Shown: positions 1 to 9,751, numbered from the stretch's first letter. The stretch is DNA of 64,000 bases from Streptomyces sp. FIT100 (GCF_024584805.1 NZ_CP075715.1:2716001-2780000), one strand, 5' to 3'. Notes: generated from the sequence alone by a model not told the origin. Program-made: numbers and translations.

Positions 1-19
1 GCGCAGGGAGGTGCCACGG

Positions 20-217
20 ATGACGGACAGAAGGCTCTGGTCGTACAAGGACATCGCCGCACACATCAGGGTGCAGCCGGACACGGTCAGGTCCTATCGC
101 AAGCACGGCCTCCTTCCCCCGCCCGACCACGTGGAGGCAGGAAAGCCCTACTGGTACGCCGACACGATCCGCCGCTGGGTGGCCAACCGCCCGAGCAACA
201 GGGGGCGCAGGGAATGA
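20..217 (+). CDS. small helix-turn-helix DNA-binding protein
   Basis: A 65-residue protein that is essentially one winged-helix or MerR/excisionase-like HTH: WSYKDIAAHIRVQPDTVRSY at residues 7-26, then a YWYADTIRRWV segment resembling the wing and C-terminal helix of BldC/excisionase-type proteins. The ATG at 20 is preferred over an in-frame GTG at 11 because GGGAGG ends at base 11, eight bases before the ATG. It has no recombinase next to it, so I do not call it an excisionase. A role as a small transcriptional regulator is inferred from the fold only. The neighbour across the gap is on the opposite strand. Confidence 0.75.
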   Translation: MTDRRLWSYKDIAAHIRVQPDTVRSYRKHGLLPPPDHVEAGKPYWYADTIRRWVANRPSNRGRRE

Positions 218-305
218 GACCGGCCGCCCCGGCATCCAGGCGGGTACGGGTCGCGGCGCCCGCACCGTGGACCTGCCGCCGGGCCCGGCCGGCGCCCGGG
301 AACGC

Positions 306-1382
306 TCAGCCGCGGGCCGGCTCGACACCGCGGGCCGGCTCGATGATCGTCACGCCCGCACCCGGCGCGGTACCCATGGCCGCGAGGGCGGCCGGGGCGG
401 CGTCCAGCGGGATCACCGACGTCACCAGCAGGTCGGGCCTCAGCACTCCGGCGCGGACCATGTCCAGCATCGGACCGTAGGCGTGGGCGGGCATCCCGTG
501 GCTGCCGAGGATCTCCAACTCCTCCCCGATGACACGCCCCATGGGCACCACGGGGTCTCCCGCGGCCGTGGGCAGGAGGCCCACCTGCACATGCCGTCCC
601 CGGCGGCGCAGGCTCTGCACCGAGGAGGCGCAGGTGGCCGGGGAACCGAGCGCGTCGAGCGAGAGATGGGCGCCGCCGCCCGTCAGTTCGCGCACCGCCC
701 CGGCGACATCGCCGCCCGTGTCTGTCAGCCCGCCGGCGTCGACGCACTCCGCCGCGCCGAACTTCCGTGCCAGCTCCAGCGCCTGCGGTGAGACGTCGAC
801 CGCGACCACCCGCGCTCCGCAGGCCGCCGCGATCATCACCGCCGACAGCCCGACCCCGCCGCAGCCGTGCACCGCGACCCACTCCCCGGGCGCCAGCCGC
901 CCCTGGGCCACCACGGCCCGGAAGGCGGTCGCGAACCGGCATCCGAGCCCCGCCGCAGTCGCGAACGACAGCTCTTCGGGCACGGCCACCAGATTCACGT
1001 CGGCGTGCTCCAGCGCCACGTACTCGGCGAAGGAGCCCCAGTGGGTGAACCCCGGCTGGGTCTGGTGCTCGCAGACCTGCTGGTCCCCGGCCGCGCAGGC
1101 GGCGCAGCGGCCGCAGGCGCAGACGAAGGGGACGGTGACCCGGTCCCCGGGCCGCCAGTTGGCGACGCCCGGGCCGACCGCCTCGACGACTCCGGCGAGC
1201 TCGTGCCCGGGAACGTGCGGAAGGCTGATGTCCGGGTCGTGGCCCATCCAGCCGTGCCAGTCGCTGCGGCACAGTCCGGTGGCCTCGACGCGCACGACCA
1301 CGCCGTGCTCGGACGGCACGGGGTCACGGACCTCGCGCACCTCGGCGACCCGCCCGTACCCCTCGAACACCACGGCCCTCAT
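306..1382 (-). CDS. zinc-dependent alcohol dehydrogenase (MDR family)
   Basis: A 358-residue medium-chain dehydrogenase, the usual family length. Cys38 and His60-Glu61 (motif GHE) form the catalytic zinc site. A structural-zinc lobe with four cysteines (CACGRCAAC followed by a fourth Cys eight residues later) lies near residues 88-105. The nucleotide-binding motif is GCGGVG. It should oxidise an alcohol or reduce an aldehyde with NAD(P); the substrate cannot be read from sequence. The C-terminus ends in a short duplicated segment (EPARG twice, from a 15-bp DNA repeat at about 311-340), probably a recent slippage extension. It is transcribed alone, divergent from the copper genes. Confidence 0.9.
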   Translation of the reverse strand: MRAVVFEGYGRVAEVREVRDPVPSEHGVVVRVEATGLCRSDWHGWMGHDPDISLPHVPGHELAGVVEAVGPGVANWRPGDRVTVPFVCACGRCAACAAGDQQVCEHQTQPGFTHWGSFAEYVALEHADVNLVAVPEELSFATAAGLGCRFATAFRAVVAQGRLAPGEWVAVHGCGGVGLSAVMIAAACGARVVAVDVSPQALELARKFGAAECVDAGGLTDTGGDVAGAVRELTGGGAHLSLDALGSPATCASSVQSLRRRGRHVQVGLLPTAAGDPVVPMGRVIGEELEILGSHGMPAHAYGPMLDMVRAGVLRPDLLVTSVIPLDAAPAALAAMGTAPGAGVTIIEPARGVEPARG

Positions 1383-1571
1383 CGTCCCGCCTCTCCCCGC
1401 CCGGCCGGTTTCCCCGGCCGCCCTGGCTGCCCCGGCCCCCGGCTGCCCCGACTCCCGCTGGGGTCGGGTCGGGTCGGGGCTCGAACCTATCCGCCCGCGG
1501 CGGGGCCTGTCGCGATCCGGCCCTCAGCCATCGGCCTGACCTCCCCGACACGCCACTCCAGACTGGAGTTC

Positions 1572-1588
1572 ATACCCCCTAGGGGTAT
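1572..1588 (+). promoter_or_regulatory. CsoR-type copper operator
   Basis: A perfect inverted repeat ATACCCC-CTA-GGGGTAT lies 118 bp upstream of copZ. It matches the G/C-tract pseudo-palindrome bound by CsoR-family Cu(I) repressors in actinobacteria. The context (copZ and copA downstream) supports Cu(I)-dependent derepression. The csoR gene itself is not in this window. The rest of the 1383-1705 gap holds a GGGTC-repeat patch near 1462 and no gene. Confidence 0.75.
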
Positions 1589-1705
1589 AACCTGGCGAGA
1601 GTGGAGCAGTCCCGGTGTTCCCAGGACTCTCCTGCTGTATCACGAGTACGTTCCGCGAAGTGACCGCGAAGCGCAGCGCCACACGCCCCGAAGTGGAGAA
1701 TCGCC

Positions 1706-2020
1706 ATGACCACCGAGACGAAGACCGAGATCCCCCAGGCCACCGGAGCCTGCTGCTCCCCCTCCGGCTCCTGCCACGGCGGCGGCGCGGCCGACGTGCA
1801 GCTGGGCGGCGCCACGGCGGTGTACGAGGTGAAGGGCATGACCTGCGGTCACTGCGAGGGCGCGGTGACGAGCGAGATCGCCGCGATCGCGGGCGTCACC
1901 TCCGTCACGGCGGTCGCCGCCACCGGACAGGTCACCGTGGTCTCCGACGCCCCGCTGGACGAGGCGACCGTGCGCGCCGCGATCGACGAGGCGGGCTACG
2001 AGCTCGTCACGCGAGCCTGA
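1706..2020 (+). CDS. copZ: copper chaperone, heavy-metal-associated domain
   Basis: A 104-residue protein with a C-terminal HMA domain (about residues 36-104) carrying the Cu(I) motif GMTCGHC. It is preceded by a Cys/His-rich N-terminal stretch ([13 protein letters not shown]) not typical of the shortest CopZ proteins and perhaps an extra metal-binding tail. It should deliver Cu(I) to the downstream ATPase in the cytoplasm. ATG at 1706 follows GGAGA at suitable spacing. The CsoR-type box upstream implies copper induction. copA starts 161 bp downstream, so the two are probably co-transcribed. Confidence 0.9.
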   Translation: MTTETKTEIPQATGACCSPSGSCHGGGAADVQLGGATAVYEVKGMTCGHCEGAVTSEIAAIAGVTSVTAVAATGQVTVVSDAPLDEATVRAAIDEAGYELVTRA

Positions 2021-2044
2021 CAACCCGGTCACGCGAGCCTGACA
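2006..2044 (+). repeat. 17-bp direct repeat over the copZ stop codon
   Basis: The 17-mer GTCACGCGAGCCTGACA occurs at 2006-2022, where it encodes the last residues and stop of copZ, and again at 2028-2044 just outside the gene (period 22 bp). This looks like a short duplication of the gene end. Confidence 0.8.
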
Positions 2045-2181
2045 CACCCGCTTCCGGCCGGGCCGCACCCCACACGGCCGACGGCCCGGCCCTCGGTCCC
2101 GCCCCCCTGCCCTGCCCTGCCCCGTCCCGTCCCGTACCGTCCCCGGCCGGCCCTGCCCGCCCCGCTCCTGGAACCTGCCCC

Positions 2182-4647
2182 ATGACCACCACCGCCACCG
2201 AGTCCCCGGACGCCGACGCCTCCCGTATCGAGCTCCTGATCGGCGGAATGACCTGCGCCGCGTGCGCGGCCCGCGTCGAGAAGAAGCTCAACCGCATGGA
2301 CGGGGTCACGGCGACCGTGAACTACGCGACCGAGAAGGCCCGTGTCGTCCATGGCGCGGGCACGGACGTCGCCGACCTCATCGCCGTGGTGGAGAAGACG
2401 GGGTACACGGCAAGCCGTCCGCCGAGCGGAGCGGCCGCCGCCTCCCAGGGCGCCCACGACGCGGCTGCCGGCGCGAGTGCTGCCCCCGCACCACTGAGCG
2501 CCCCCGCACCGCGCCCCGGGAGCAGTCTCCCGCCCCGTACCGGCTCCGAGCCCGAGCCCCGCACCGCCACGGTGCCCGAGGCCAGGACCGAGCCCGAGCC
2601 CGAAGCCGAGACCGCAGCGCGGACCGGGACCGGGACCGAGGCGGCGGCGGGGACCGGCTCCGGGGCGGAGCAGCCGATTCGCCCCGACCCCGTGGCCGGG
2701 CTGCGCCGACGGCTGGCCGTCTCCGCGGTGCTCACCGCCCCCGTCGTACTGCCGGCCATGATCCCGGCGCTCCAGTTCGAGAACTGGCAGTGGCTCTCCC
2801 TCGCCCTCACCACGCCCGTCGTGCTCTGGGGCGGGCTGCCCTTCCACCGCGCCACGTGGACCAACCTCCGGCACGGCGCGGCCACCATGGACACCCTCGT
2901 CTCACTGGGCACTCTGGCCGCCTTCGGCTGGTCCCTGTGGGCCCTGTTCTTCGGGCACGCCGGTACGGCAGGCATGCGTCACGGCTTCGCCTTCACCGTC
3001 GACCCCGTGGCCGCCCGCGCCGACGGCGCCTCCGCCATCTACCTCGAGGTCGCCGCAGGCGTCATCACCTTCCTCCTTCTCGGCCGCTGCCTGGAGGCGC
3101 ACGCCAAGCGGAAGGCGGGCGCCGCCCTGCGCACCCTGCTGGAGCTGGGCGCCAAGGACGTGGCCGTCCTCAGAGGCGGCACGGAGGTACGCGTTCCGGC
3201 CGCCCGGCTCTCCGTCGGCGACGTCTTCGTCGTGCGCCCCGGGGAGAAGATCGCCACCGACGGCACCGTCATCGAGGGCGCCTCCGCCGTGGACGCGTCG
3301 ATGCTGACCGGCGAGTCCGTACCCGTGGACGTGACCCCCGGCGACAGCGTCACCGGGGCGACCGTCAACACGACGGGCAGGCTGGTGGTGGAGGCGACCC
3401 GGGTCGGCGCCGGCACCCAGCTGGCCCGGATGGCCCGGATGGTCGAGGACGCCCAGAACGGAAAGGCCCGGGCGCAGCGCCTGGCGGACCGCATCTCGGC
3501 CGTCTTCGTCCCCGTCGTCCTGCTGGTCGCACTCGGCACGCTGACCACCTGGCTGCTGGTCACGGGGGACGCGACCGCCGCGTTCACCGCGGCCGTCGCA
3601 GTGCTGATCGTGGCCTGCCCGTGCGCGCTGGGCCTGGCCACCCCGACCGCCCTTCTGGTGGGTACGGGACGCGGTGCGCAGCTCGGCATCCTCATCAAGG
3701 GCCCCGAGGTCCTGGAGTCGACCCGGAGAGTCGACACCGTCGTCCTCGACAAGACCGGGACGGTCACCACGGGCCGGATGCGCCTGCAGGACGTGTACGT
3801 CACCGGCGACACCTCCGAGGAGGAGCTACTGAGGCTCGCGGGCGCCATCGAGCACGCCTCCGAGCACCCTGTCGCCAGGGCCGTCGCGGACGGCGCCGCG
3901 GCCAGGGTCGGCCCGCTCCCGGTCCCCGAAGCCTTCGAGAACGTGCCCGGCCTCGGTGTACGCGGCACGGTCGAGGGGCGCACCGTGCTCGTCGGGCGCG
4001 CACGCCTGCTGGAGGAGGCCGGTGTGGAGCCGCCGTCCGAGCTCGCGGGGATCCTTGGCCGTACCGCCGTCGCGGTCGCCTGGGACGGCAAGGCGCGTGG
4101 CGTGCTGACCGTCGCCGACGCGGTCAAGGAGGGCAGCGCCGAGGCGGTTGCCCGGCTGCGCGGGCTGGGGCTGAGGCCGGTCCTGCTGACGGGTGACGAC
4201 CGTGCGGTCGCCGAGGCGGTCGCGGCCGAGGTCGGCATCGAGGAGATCCACGCCGGCGTACTGCCGCAGGACAAGGTGGCGACGGTACGGCGGCTTCAGG
4301 CCGAGGGCCGCAGGGTCGCCATGGTCGGCGACGGGGTGAACGACGCGGCCGCACTGGCCACCGCCGACCTCGGTCTGGCCATGGGCACCGGCACGGACGC
4401 CGCCATCGAGGCCGGGGACCTCACGCTCGTACGGGGCGATCTGCGGGTGGCCGCCGACGCCGTCCGGCTGTCGCGACGGACCCTCGCCATCATCAAGGGG
4501 AACCTCTTCTGGGCCTTCGGCTACAACGTCGCGGCCCTGCCGCTGGCCGCCGCGGGACTGCTGAATCCCATGATCGCCGGATTCGCCATGGCTTTCTCAT
4601 CCGTTTTCGTGGTCAGCAACAGCCTTCGTCTGCGATCCTTCACGTGA
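2182..4647 (+). CDS. copA: Cu(I)-exporting P1B-type ATPase
   Basis: An 821-residue heavy-metal P-type ATPase of the inner membrane that pumps Cu(I) out of the cytoplasm. One N-terminal HMA domain carries GGMTCAAC (Cys25, Cys28). A Pro/Glu/Arg-rich low-complexity linker of about 90 residues joins it to the membrane domain. The transmembrane metal site is Cys479-Pro-Cys481 (ACPCALG). The phosphorylated residue is Asp523 in DKTGT. TGES, SEHP and GDGVNDA motifs are all intact. ATG at 2182 is chosen because the upstream in-frame region crosses the copZ gene in another frame and has non-coding base usage. The unusually long charged linker between HMA and TM1 is the only oddity. Confidence 0.95.
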   Translation: MTTTATESPDADASRIELLIGGMTCAACAARVEKKLNRMDGVTATVNYATEKARVVHGAGTDVADLIAVVEKTGYTASRPPSGAAAASQGAHDAAAGASAAPAPLSAPAPRPGSSLPPRTGSEPEPRTATVPEARTEPEPEAETAARTGTGTEAAAGTGSGAEQPIRPDPVAGLRRRLAVSAVLTAPVVLPAMIPALQFENWQWLSLALTTPVVLWGGLPFHRATWTNLRHGAATMDTLVSLGTLAAFGWSLWALFFGHAGTAGMRHGFAFTVDPVAARADGASAIYLEVAAGVITFLLLGRCLEAHAKRKAGAALRTLLELGAKDVAVLRGGTEVRVPAARLSVGDVFVVRPGEKIATDGTVIEGASAVDASMLTGESVPVDVTPGDSVTGATVNTTGRLVVEATRVGAGTQLARMARMVEDAQNGKARAQRLADRISAVFVPVVLLVALGTLTTWLLVTGDATAAFTAAVAVLIVACPCALGLATPTALLVGTGRGAQLGILIKGPEVLESTRRVDTVVLDKTGTVTTGRMRLQDVYVTGDTSEEELLRLAGAIEHASEHPVARAVADGAAARVGPLPVPEAFENVPGLGVRGTVEGRTVLVGRARLLEEAGVEPPSELAGILGRTAVAVAWDGKARGVLTVADAVKEGSAEAVARLRGLGLRPVLLTGDDRAVAEAVAAEVGIEEIHAGVLPQDKVATVRRLQAEGRRVAMVGDGVNDAAALATADLGLAMGTGTDAAIEAGDLTLVRGDLRVAADAVRLSRRTLAIIKGNLFWAFGYNVAALPLAAAGLLNPMIAGFAMAFSSVFVVSNSLRLRSFT

Positions 4648-4737
4648 TACACAGGACCTTCACAAAGAGATCCAGATCACAGATAGTTGTGGGTAACCAT
4701 TCGGGCTCTTCGCGAGTCTAAGTGGGCGATGCCAGAA

Positions 4738-4775
4738 CGTCTTGGGGGACGTTCACGGGATGTCTTGGGGGACGT
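4738..4775 (+). repeat. tandem 14-bp direct repeats in the copA-gltA gap
   Basis: GTCTTGGGGGACGT occurs twice with a 23-bp period (4739-4752 and 4762-4775), and the second copy runs into the perfect palindrome GGGACGTCCC (4770-4779). The gap 4648-5101 has no convincing gene: possible reading frames there run through the terminator and lack a ribosome site. The repeats could be a pair of operator half-sites or part of a small transcribed element. Confidence 0.6.
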
Positions 4776-4930
4776 CCCAGGCAAGCGTTGGCCGGGGCAC
4801 GTAGACCGGGGAGCTTTGAGCGGCCCTCCCGTACATACGTACCCCGGCAGACCGCGCGAAGAGGCTGCTGCTGAGTTTCAGCAGACGCCCGGGCCGGATC
4901 CCGTGGGGGGAATCCGCACCGGGATATGGG

Positions 4931-4977
4931 AAGCGCCCCGCTCGCCGACCCGTGGGGGGATCGGCAGCGGGGCGCTT
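4931..4977. terminator. bidirectional terminator between copA and gltA
   Basis: A long stem, 4931-4948 with 4961-4977 (AAGCGCCCCGCT pairing with AGCGGGGCGCTT plus GCCGA/TCGGC with one bulged C), 12-nt loop. It lies closer to gltA, which ends at 5102 on the minus strand, and converges with copA. Confidence 0.75.
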
Positions 4978-5101
4978 CTCTCTATCGTCTGCGGCGCCTT
5001 GCGCCTTGTACATGGCCAGGAGCCTCACGGCCGGGCCCGGGGACGGCACGGAACCCGGCTCCTGACTCCCAGCTCCCGGGCTCGCGGCCCTGGAGGAAGA
5101 C

Positions 5102-6391
5102 TCAGCGCGCCTCGACCGGGACGAAGTCCCGGAGCACCTCGCCGGTGTAGATCTGGCGCGGGCGGCCGATGCGGGAACCCGGCTCCTTGATCATCTCGTG
5201 CCACTGGGCGATCCAGCCGGGCAGCCGGCCGAGCGCGAAGAGCACGGTGAACATCTCGGTCGGGAAGCCCATGGCCCGGTAGATCAGGCCGGTGTAGAAG
5301 TCGACGTTCGGGTAGAGCTTGCGCTCGACGAAGTAGTCGTCCGAGAGCGCGTGCTCCTCCAGCTTGAGGGCGATGTCGAGCAGCTCGTCCGACTTGCCGA
5401 GCGCGGAGAGCACATCGTGGGCAGCGGCCTTGATGATCTTGGCGCGCGGGTCGAAGTTCTTGTAGACCCGGTGGCCGAAGCCCATCAGGCGGACGCCGTC
5501 CTCCTTGTTCTTCACCTTGCGGATGAAGGTGTCGACGTCGCCGCCGCTGGCCGCGATGCCCTCGAGCATCTCCAGCACCGACTGGTTGGCACCGCCGTGC
5601 AGGGGACCCCACAGCGCGGAGATACCGGCCGAGATGGAGGCGAACATGTTCGCCTGCGAGGAGCCGACCAGGCGGACGGTGGAGGTCGAGCAGTTCTGCT
5701 CGTGGTCCGCGTGCAGGATGAGCAGCTTGTCGAGGGCGGCGACCACGACCGGGTCGAGCTCGTACTCCTGCGCCGGGACCGAGAAGGTCATCCGCAGGAA
5801 GTTCTCCACGTACCCGAGGTCGTTGCGCGGGTAGACGAAGGGGTGGCCGATCGACTTCTTGTACGCGTACGCCGCGATCGTCGGCAGCTTGGCGAGCAGC
5901 CGGATGGTGGAGAGGTGGCGCTGCTTCTCGTCGAACGGGTTGTGGCTGTCCTGGTAGAACGTCGACAGGGCGCTGACCACGGACGACAGCATCGCCATCG
6001 GGTGCGCGTCGCGCGGGAAGCCGTCGAAGAACCGCTTGACGTCCTCGTGCAGCAGGGTGTGCTGGGTGATCTCGCCCCGGAAGGCGGCCAGCTCGTCGAC
6101 CGTCGGGAGCTCACCGTTGATCAGCAGGTACGCCACCTCGAGGAAGGAGGAGCGCTCGGCCAGCTGCTCGATCGGGTAGCCGCGGTAACGCAGGATGCCC
6201 TGCTCGCCGTCGAGGTAGGTGATCGCGGATTTATAGGCGGCCGTGTTGCCGTAACCACTGTCCAGGGTCACCAGACCGGTCTGCGCCCGGAGCTTCCCGA
6301 TGTCGAAGCCCTTGTCACCGACGGTGCTCTCGACCACCGGGTAGGTGTATTCACCGTCCGCGTACCGCAGTACTACAGAGTTGTCGCTCAC
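5102..6391 (-). CDS. gltA: citrate synthase
   Basis: A 429-residue hexameric-type (type II) citrate synthase, first enzyme of the TCA cycle, joining acetyl-CoA and oxaloacetate. The catalytic triad can be placed at His230 (LHADHEQN), His307 (GFGHRVYKNFDPR) and Asp364 (NVDFYTG). The GTG start at 6391 is chosen for the upstream GAGGGAT ribosome site; this gives SDNSVVLRYADGEY as the start, the usual N-terminus of actinobacterial enzymes, and the usual length. It is monocistronic, bounded downstream by the stem-loop at 4931. Confidence 0.95.
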   Translation of the reverse strand: MSDNSVVLRYADGEYTYPVVESTVGDKGFDIGKLRAQTGLVTLDSGYGNTAAYKSAITYLDGEQGILRYRGYPIEQLAERSSFLEVAYLLINGELPTVDELAAFRGEITQHTLLHEDVKRFFDGFPRDAHPMAMLSSVVSALSTFYQDSHNPFDEKQRHLSTIRLLAKLPTIAAYAYKKSIGHPFVYPRNDLGYVENFLRMTFSVPAQEYELDPVVVAALDKLLILHADHEQNCSTSTVRLVGSSQANMFASISAGISALWGPLHGGANQSVLEMLEGIAASGGDVDTFIRKVKNKEDGVRLMGFGHRVYKNFDPRAKIIKAAAHDVLSALGKSDELLDIALKLEEHALSDDYFVERKLYPNVDFYTGLIYRAMGFPTEMFTVLFALGRLPGWIAQWHEMIKEPGSRIGRPRQIYTGEVLRDFVPVEAR

Positions 6392-6558
6392 GTCATCCCT
6401 CACCGACGTAGTGCCTCTTCTTCGAGGTGCCCTGACTGTCTCTACCATCCCCCATTTGGCTGAGGAGAGTGCACTCGGGGTCGACCATTGGGTCATTTGG
6501 CGGCACTCAGTGCCGTCAACCTGCTCATCGTGCCCCCTTCGCCCCGGTTCCGGAAGCC

Positions 6559-8787
6559 TTAGGTGATCCTTCCCACGATCCCTTCACCTGCCAGCCGGTG
6601 GTCAAGTGCGGTAAAGCGCCTGCCTGCGGAAACGGTGCGCACCGCCTGCCCTATGGCCTTGCGGGAACCGACGAGGACGACGAGCCTCTTCGCGCGGGTC
6701 ACGGCCGTGTAGAGGAGGTTCCGCTGGAGCATCATCCAGGCGCCCGTGGTGACCGGGATCACGACCGCCGGATACTCGCTGCCCTGGGAACGGTGGATCG
6801 TCACGGCGTACGCGTGCGCGAGCTCGTCCAGCTCGTCGAAGTCGTACGGCACCTCCTCGTCCTCGTCCGTCAGCACCGTCAGCCGCTGATCGTCCGCGTT
6901 CAGTGAGGTCACCACGCCGACCGTGCCGTTGAAGACTCCGTTCTTCCCCTTCTCGTAATTGTTGCGAATCTGGGTGACCTTGTCGCCGACGCGGAAGACC
7001 CTTCCGCCGAAGCGCTTCTCCGGAAGATCGGGGCGGGCGGGCGTGATCGCCTGCTGCAGCAGCCCGTTGAGGGTGCCCGCACCGGCCGGCCCCCGGTGCA
7101 TCGGGGCGAGGACCTGGACGTCCCGCCGCGGGTCCAGGCCGAAGCGGGCGGGGAGCCGCCGGGCCGCGACATCCACGGTGAGCCGCCCCGCCTCCTCGGT
7201 GTCGTCCTCGACAAAGAGGAAGAAGTCGTCGAGGCCCTGGGTGAGGGGCTGCGCTCCGGAGTTGATGCGGTGGGCGTTGGTGACGACACCGGACTGCTGG
7301 GCCTGGCGGAAGATGCGGGTGAGACGCACGGAGGGGACCGGGCTGCCGTCCGAGAGGAGGTCGCTGAGGACCTCGCCCGCGCCGACGCTCGGCAGCTGGT
7401 CCACGTCCCCGACGAGCAGCAGATGCGCGCCGGGCGCGACGGCCTTCACCAGCTTGTTGGCGAGGAGCAGATCGAGCATGGACGCCTCGTCGACGACGAC
7501 CAGGTCGGCGTCGAGCGGCCGGTCCCGGTCGTAGGCCGCGTCGCCACCGGGCTTGAGCTCCAGCAGCCGGTGCACGGTGGACGCCTCGGCTCCGGTGAGC
7601 TCGGCGAGCCGCTTGGCGGCACGCCCCGTCGGCGCGGCGAGCACCACCTTGGCCTTCTTGGCCCGGGCCAGCTCGACGATCGAGCGGACCGTGAAGGACT
7701 TGCCGCAGCCCGGTCCGCCGGTGAGGACGGCGACCTTGCGGGTGAGGGCGAGGCGGACGGCCTGCTCCTGCTCGGGCGCCAGCTCCGCGCCCGTACGGTC
7801 CGCGAGCCAGGCCAGCGCCTTGTCCCAGGCGACGTCCTGGAACGCCGGCATCCGGTCCTCGTCCGTGCGCAGCAGCCGGGTCAGCTGCGCGGAGAGGGAC
7901 AGCTCGGCACGGTGGAACGGCACCAGATAGACCGCGGTCAGCGGATCGCCCCCCTCCGGGTCCGGGACCCGCTCCCGTACGACGCCTTCCTCGTCGGCCG
8001 CGAGCTCGGCGAGGCAGTCGATGACCAGACCCGTGTCGACCTGGAGGAGCTTCACGGCGTCGGCGATGAGCTTCTCCTGGGGGAGGAAGCAGTGGCCCTG
8101 GTCCGTGGACTGCGACAGTGCGTACTGCAGGCCGGCCTTGACCCGGTCGGGGCTGTCGTGGGGGATGCCGACGGCCTGGGCGATGCGGTCGGCGGTGAGG
8201 AAGCCGATGCCCCAGACGTCCGCCGCGAGGCGGTACGGCTGGTTCTTCACGACGGAGATCGAGGCGTCCCCGTACTTCTTGTAGATCCGCACGGCGATGG
8301 AGGTGGAGACGCCCACTCCCTGGAGGAAGACCATGACCTCCTTGATCGCCTTCTGCTCCTCCCAGGCGGCGCCGATCATCTTCGTCCGCTTCGGGCCGAG
8401 GCCGGGGACCTCGATGAGCTTCCTGGGCTCGCGCTCGATGATGTCGAGGGTGTCGGCCCCGAAGTGGTCGACGATCCGCTCGGCGATTCTGGGGCCGATG
8501 CCCTTGATCAGGCCGGAGCCGAGATAGCGCCGGATGCCCTGGACGGTGGCGGGGAGGACCGTCGTGTAGTTCTCGACGGTGAACTGCTTGCCGTACTGCG
8601 GGTGGGAGCCCCAGCGGCCCTCCATGCGCAGCGATTCGCCCGGCTGCGCGCCGAGGAGGGAGCCGACCACCGTGAGGAGCTCGCCGGCGCCGCGGCCGGT
8701 GTCGACGCGGGCGACCGTGTACCCGTTCTCCTCGTTGGCGTAGGTGATCCGCTCCAGGACCCCTTCGAGCACTGCCAGATTGGACAT
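6559..8787 (-). CDS. recD2: RecD2-type SF1B DNA helicase
   Basis: A 742-residue helicase with the RecD2 layout: an N-terminal OB-like region, tandem helix-hairpin-helix elements (GIGPRIAERI and VPGLGPKRTKMIG, residues about 100-145), then an ATPase core with Walker A GGPGCGKS (Lys363), Walker B VVDEASM and a C-terminal IHRSQGSEYP motif. Length fits RecD2 of organisms lacking RecBC partners. It would be a 5'-3' DNA helicase in replication or repair. No recB or recC is nearby. ATG start at 8787. The gene follows gltA in the same direction, with 167 bp between them. Confidence 0.9.
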   Translation of the reverse strand: MSNLAVLEGVLERITYANEENGYTVARVDTGRGAGELLTVVGSLLGAQPGESLRMEGRWGSHPQYGKQFTVENYTTVLPATVQGIRRYLGSGLIKGIGPRIAERIVDHFGADTLDIIEREPRKLIEVPGLGPKRTKMIGAAWEEQKAIKEVMVFLQGVGVSTSIAVRIYKKYGDASISVVKNQPYRLAADVWGIGFLTADRIAQAVGIPHDSPDRVKAGLQYALSQSTDQGHCFLPQEKLIADAVKLLQVDTGLVIDCLAELAADEEGVVRERVPDPEGGDPLTAVYLVPFHRAELSLSAQLTRLLRTDEDRMPAFQDVAWDKALAWLADRTGAELAPEQEQAVRLALTRKVAVLTGGPGCGKSFTVRSIVELARAKKAKVVLAAPTGRAAKRLAELTGAEASTVHRLLELKPGGDAAYDRDRPLDADLVVVDEASMLDLLLANKLVKAVAPGAHLLLVGDVDQLPSVGAGEVLSDLLSDGSPVPSVRLTRIFRQAQQSGVVTNAHRINSGAQPLTQGLDDFFLFVEDDTEEAGRLTVDVAARRLPARFGLDPRRDVQVLAPMHRGPAGAGTLNGLLQQAITPARPDLPEKRFGGRVFRVGDKVTQIRNNYEKGKNGVFNGTVGVVTSLNADDQRLTVLTDEDEEVPYDFDELDELAHAYAVTIHRSQGSEYPAVVIPVTTGAWMMLQRNLLYTAVTRAKRLVVLVGSRKAIGQAVRTVSAGRRFTALDHRLAGEGIVGRIT

Positions 8788-8889
8788 GATCCGACGCTAC
8801 CGTCCGGCTCGGACAGCCCACCGGGCCTGTGGAGAACTCCGCACGCCGACCGAATCCCGACCGACACCCAGACCGGCCGTCGGCCGCAC

Positions 8890-8970
8890 GCCGACCGGCC
8901 GCCGACCGTCGACCGGCCGCCGACCGTCGACCGGCCGTCGACCGGCCGTCGACCGTCCGTCGACCCGACC
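8890..8970 (+). repeat. GACCGGCC/GTCGAC short tandem repeat
   Basis: Two perfect 18-bp units (8893-8910 and 8911-8928, GACCGGCCGCCGACCGTC) are followed by shortened 9-12-bp variants to about 8970. The array sits in the 412-bp gap between recD2 (minus) and the DUF937 gene (plus), immediately upstream of the helicase start. Every unit contains GACCG and several contain the palindrome GTCGAC. No gene is seen in the rest of the gap. Confidence 0.75.
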
Positions 8971-9199
8971 GCGACCGCCTGCCCAGCCACGCGCCGGACA
9001 GCTCAAGGGGCCCGGTCACACGACCGGGCCCCGCTCACTCCCCCACCGGCAGAGCTCCCCGATCCCCCCAGATCCCTCCCCGGGAGCCCTGACGCCACAT
9101 ACGACTCCCCTCACGCCAGAAGGGTTGCGCGATTGCGGGCAGTTATTTTCGCGGAATCTCGAAATGCCGACATACCGGGGCAGCCTTAGCGTTTTCGCC

Positions 9200-9751
9200 A
9201 TGAGCGACGATTCGTTTCAGCAGGACGTTCTGAACGAGCTGGGCGACGACCGGCTCACCGAGATCGCCGGACTGCTCGGTACGGATGCGGCCGGGGCCAC
9301 GACCGTCGTCGACAGCTCGGTCTCGGAGCTGTCCGGCGGACTGCGGGAGGCCGCGGCGACACCGGACCAGGCGGAGGAGGTCCGGCAGGCCGTCGCCGAG
9401 GTGTCCGAGCCGCCTCTGGAGGGCGTGGCGACCCTCGGCGGCGGACTGCTGGGCGGCGGCTTGATGGCAAGCGTGCTCTCTCGGCTGGCCCGGCCCGCCG
9501 CGACGGCGGTCGCCAAACGGACGGGGCTTCCCGTCGCCACGGTCAGCCGCGTGCTCGAACTGCTGATCCCCGTGGTGGTGACCGTCCTGACGAAGCGTGC
9601 AGCAAGGGGCCGCTCCGGCGGCGCCGCCTCCGGGGGTACCCCCGCGACCCGCGGAGGGGCTCCCGGAGCAGCGCCGTCGCCCGGCGCCTCCGGCAGCGGC
9701 ATGGGCGAGGTGCTCGGCGGACTGCTGGGCGGCGAGCCGAAGAAGCACTGA
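9200..9751 (+). CDS. DUF937 family protein
   Basis: A 183-residue protein with the DUF937 (YidB-like) pattern: an Asp/Glu-rich helical N-terminus, a glycine-rich segment TLGGGLLGGGLMASVLSRLA (residues about 77-96), a hydrophobic VLELLIPVVVTVLTKRA helix, then a Gly/Pro/Ser-rich tail ending in GEVLGGLLGG. Function unknown in the family. ATG at 9200 is taken because the upstream frame runs through the tandem repeat. The Gly/Pro tail includes a GGGGGTACCCCC palindrome (about 9634-9645) that may be a repeat-derived insertion. Confidence 0.75.
   Translation: MSDDSFQQDVLNELGDDRLTEIAGLLGTDAAGATTVVDSSVSELSGGLREAAATPDQAEEVRQAVAEVSEPPLEGVATLGGGLLGGGLMASVLSRLARPAATAVAKRTGLPVATVSRVLELLIPVVVTVLTKRAARGRSGGAASGGTPATRGGAPGAAPSPGASGSGMGEVLGGLLGGEPKKH

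Noticed and set aside
20..217. Excisionase of an integrated element
   Set aside because: The HTH is similar, but no recombinase or attachment site is adjacent within the window.
1615..2181. Upstream extension of copA to a start near 1615
   Set aside because: It overlaps the whole copZ gene in another frame and shows shadow-type composition; ATG 2182 gives the normal CopA N-terminus.
4687..5190. Possible plus-strand protein gene between copA and gltA
   Set aside because: The frame runs through the terminator stem and into the gltA 3' end, lacks a ribosome site, and its composition does not match coding bias.
8890..8970. CRISPR array
   Set aside because: The units are contiguous, with no unique spacers and no cas genes nearby; the same holds for the repeats at 17054, 21041, 32935 and 37841.
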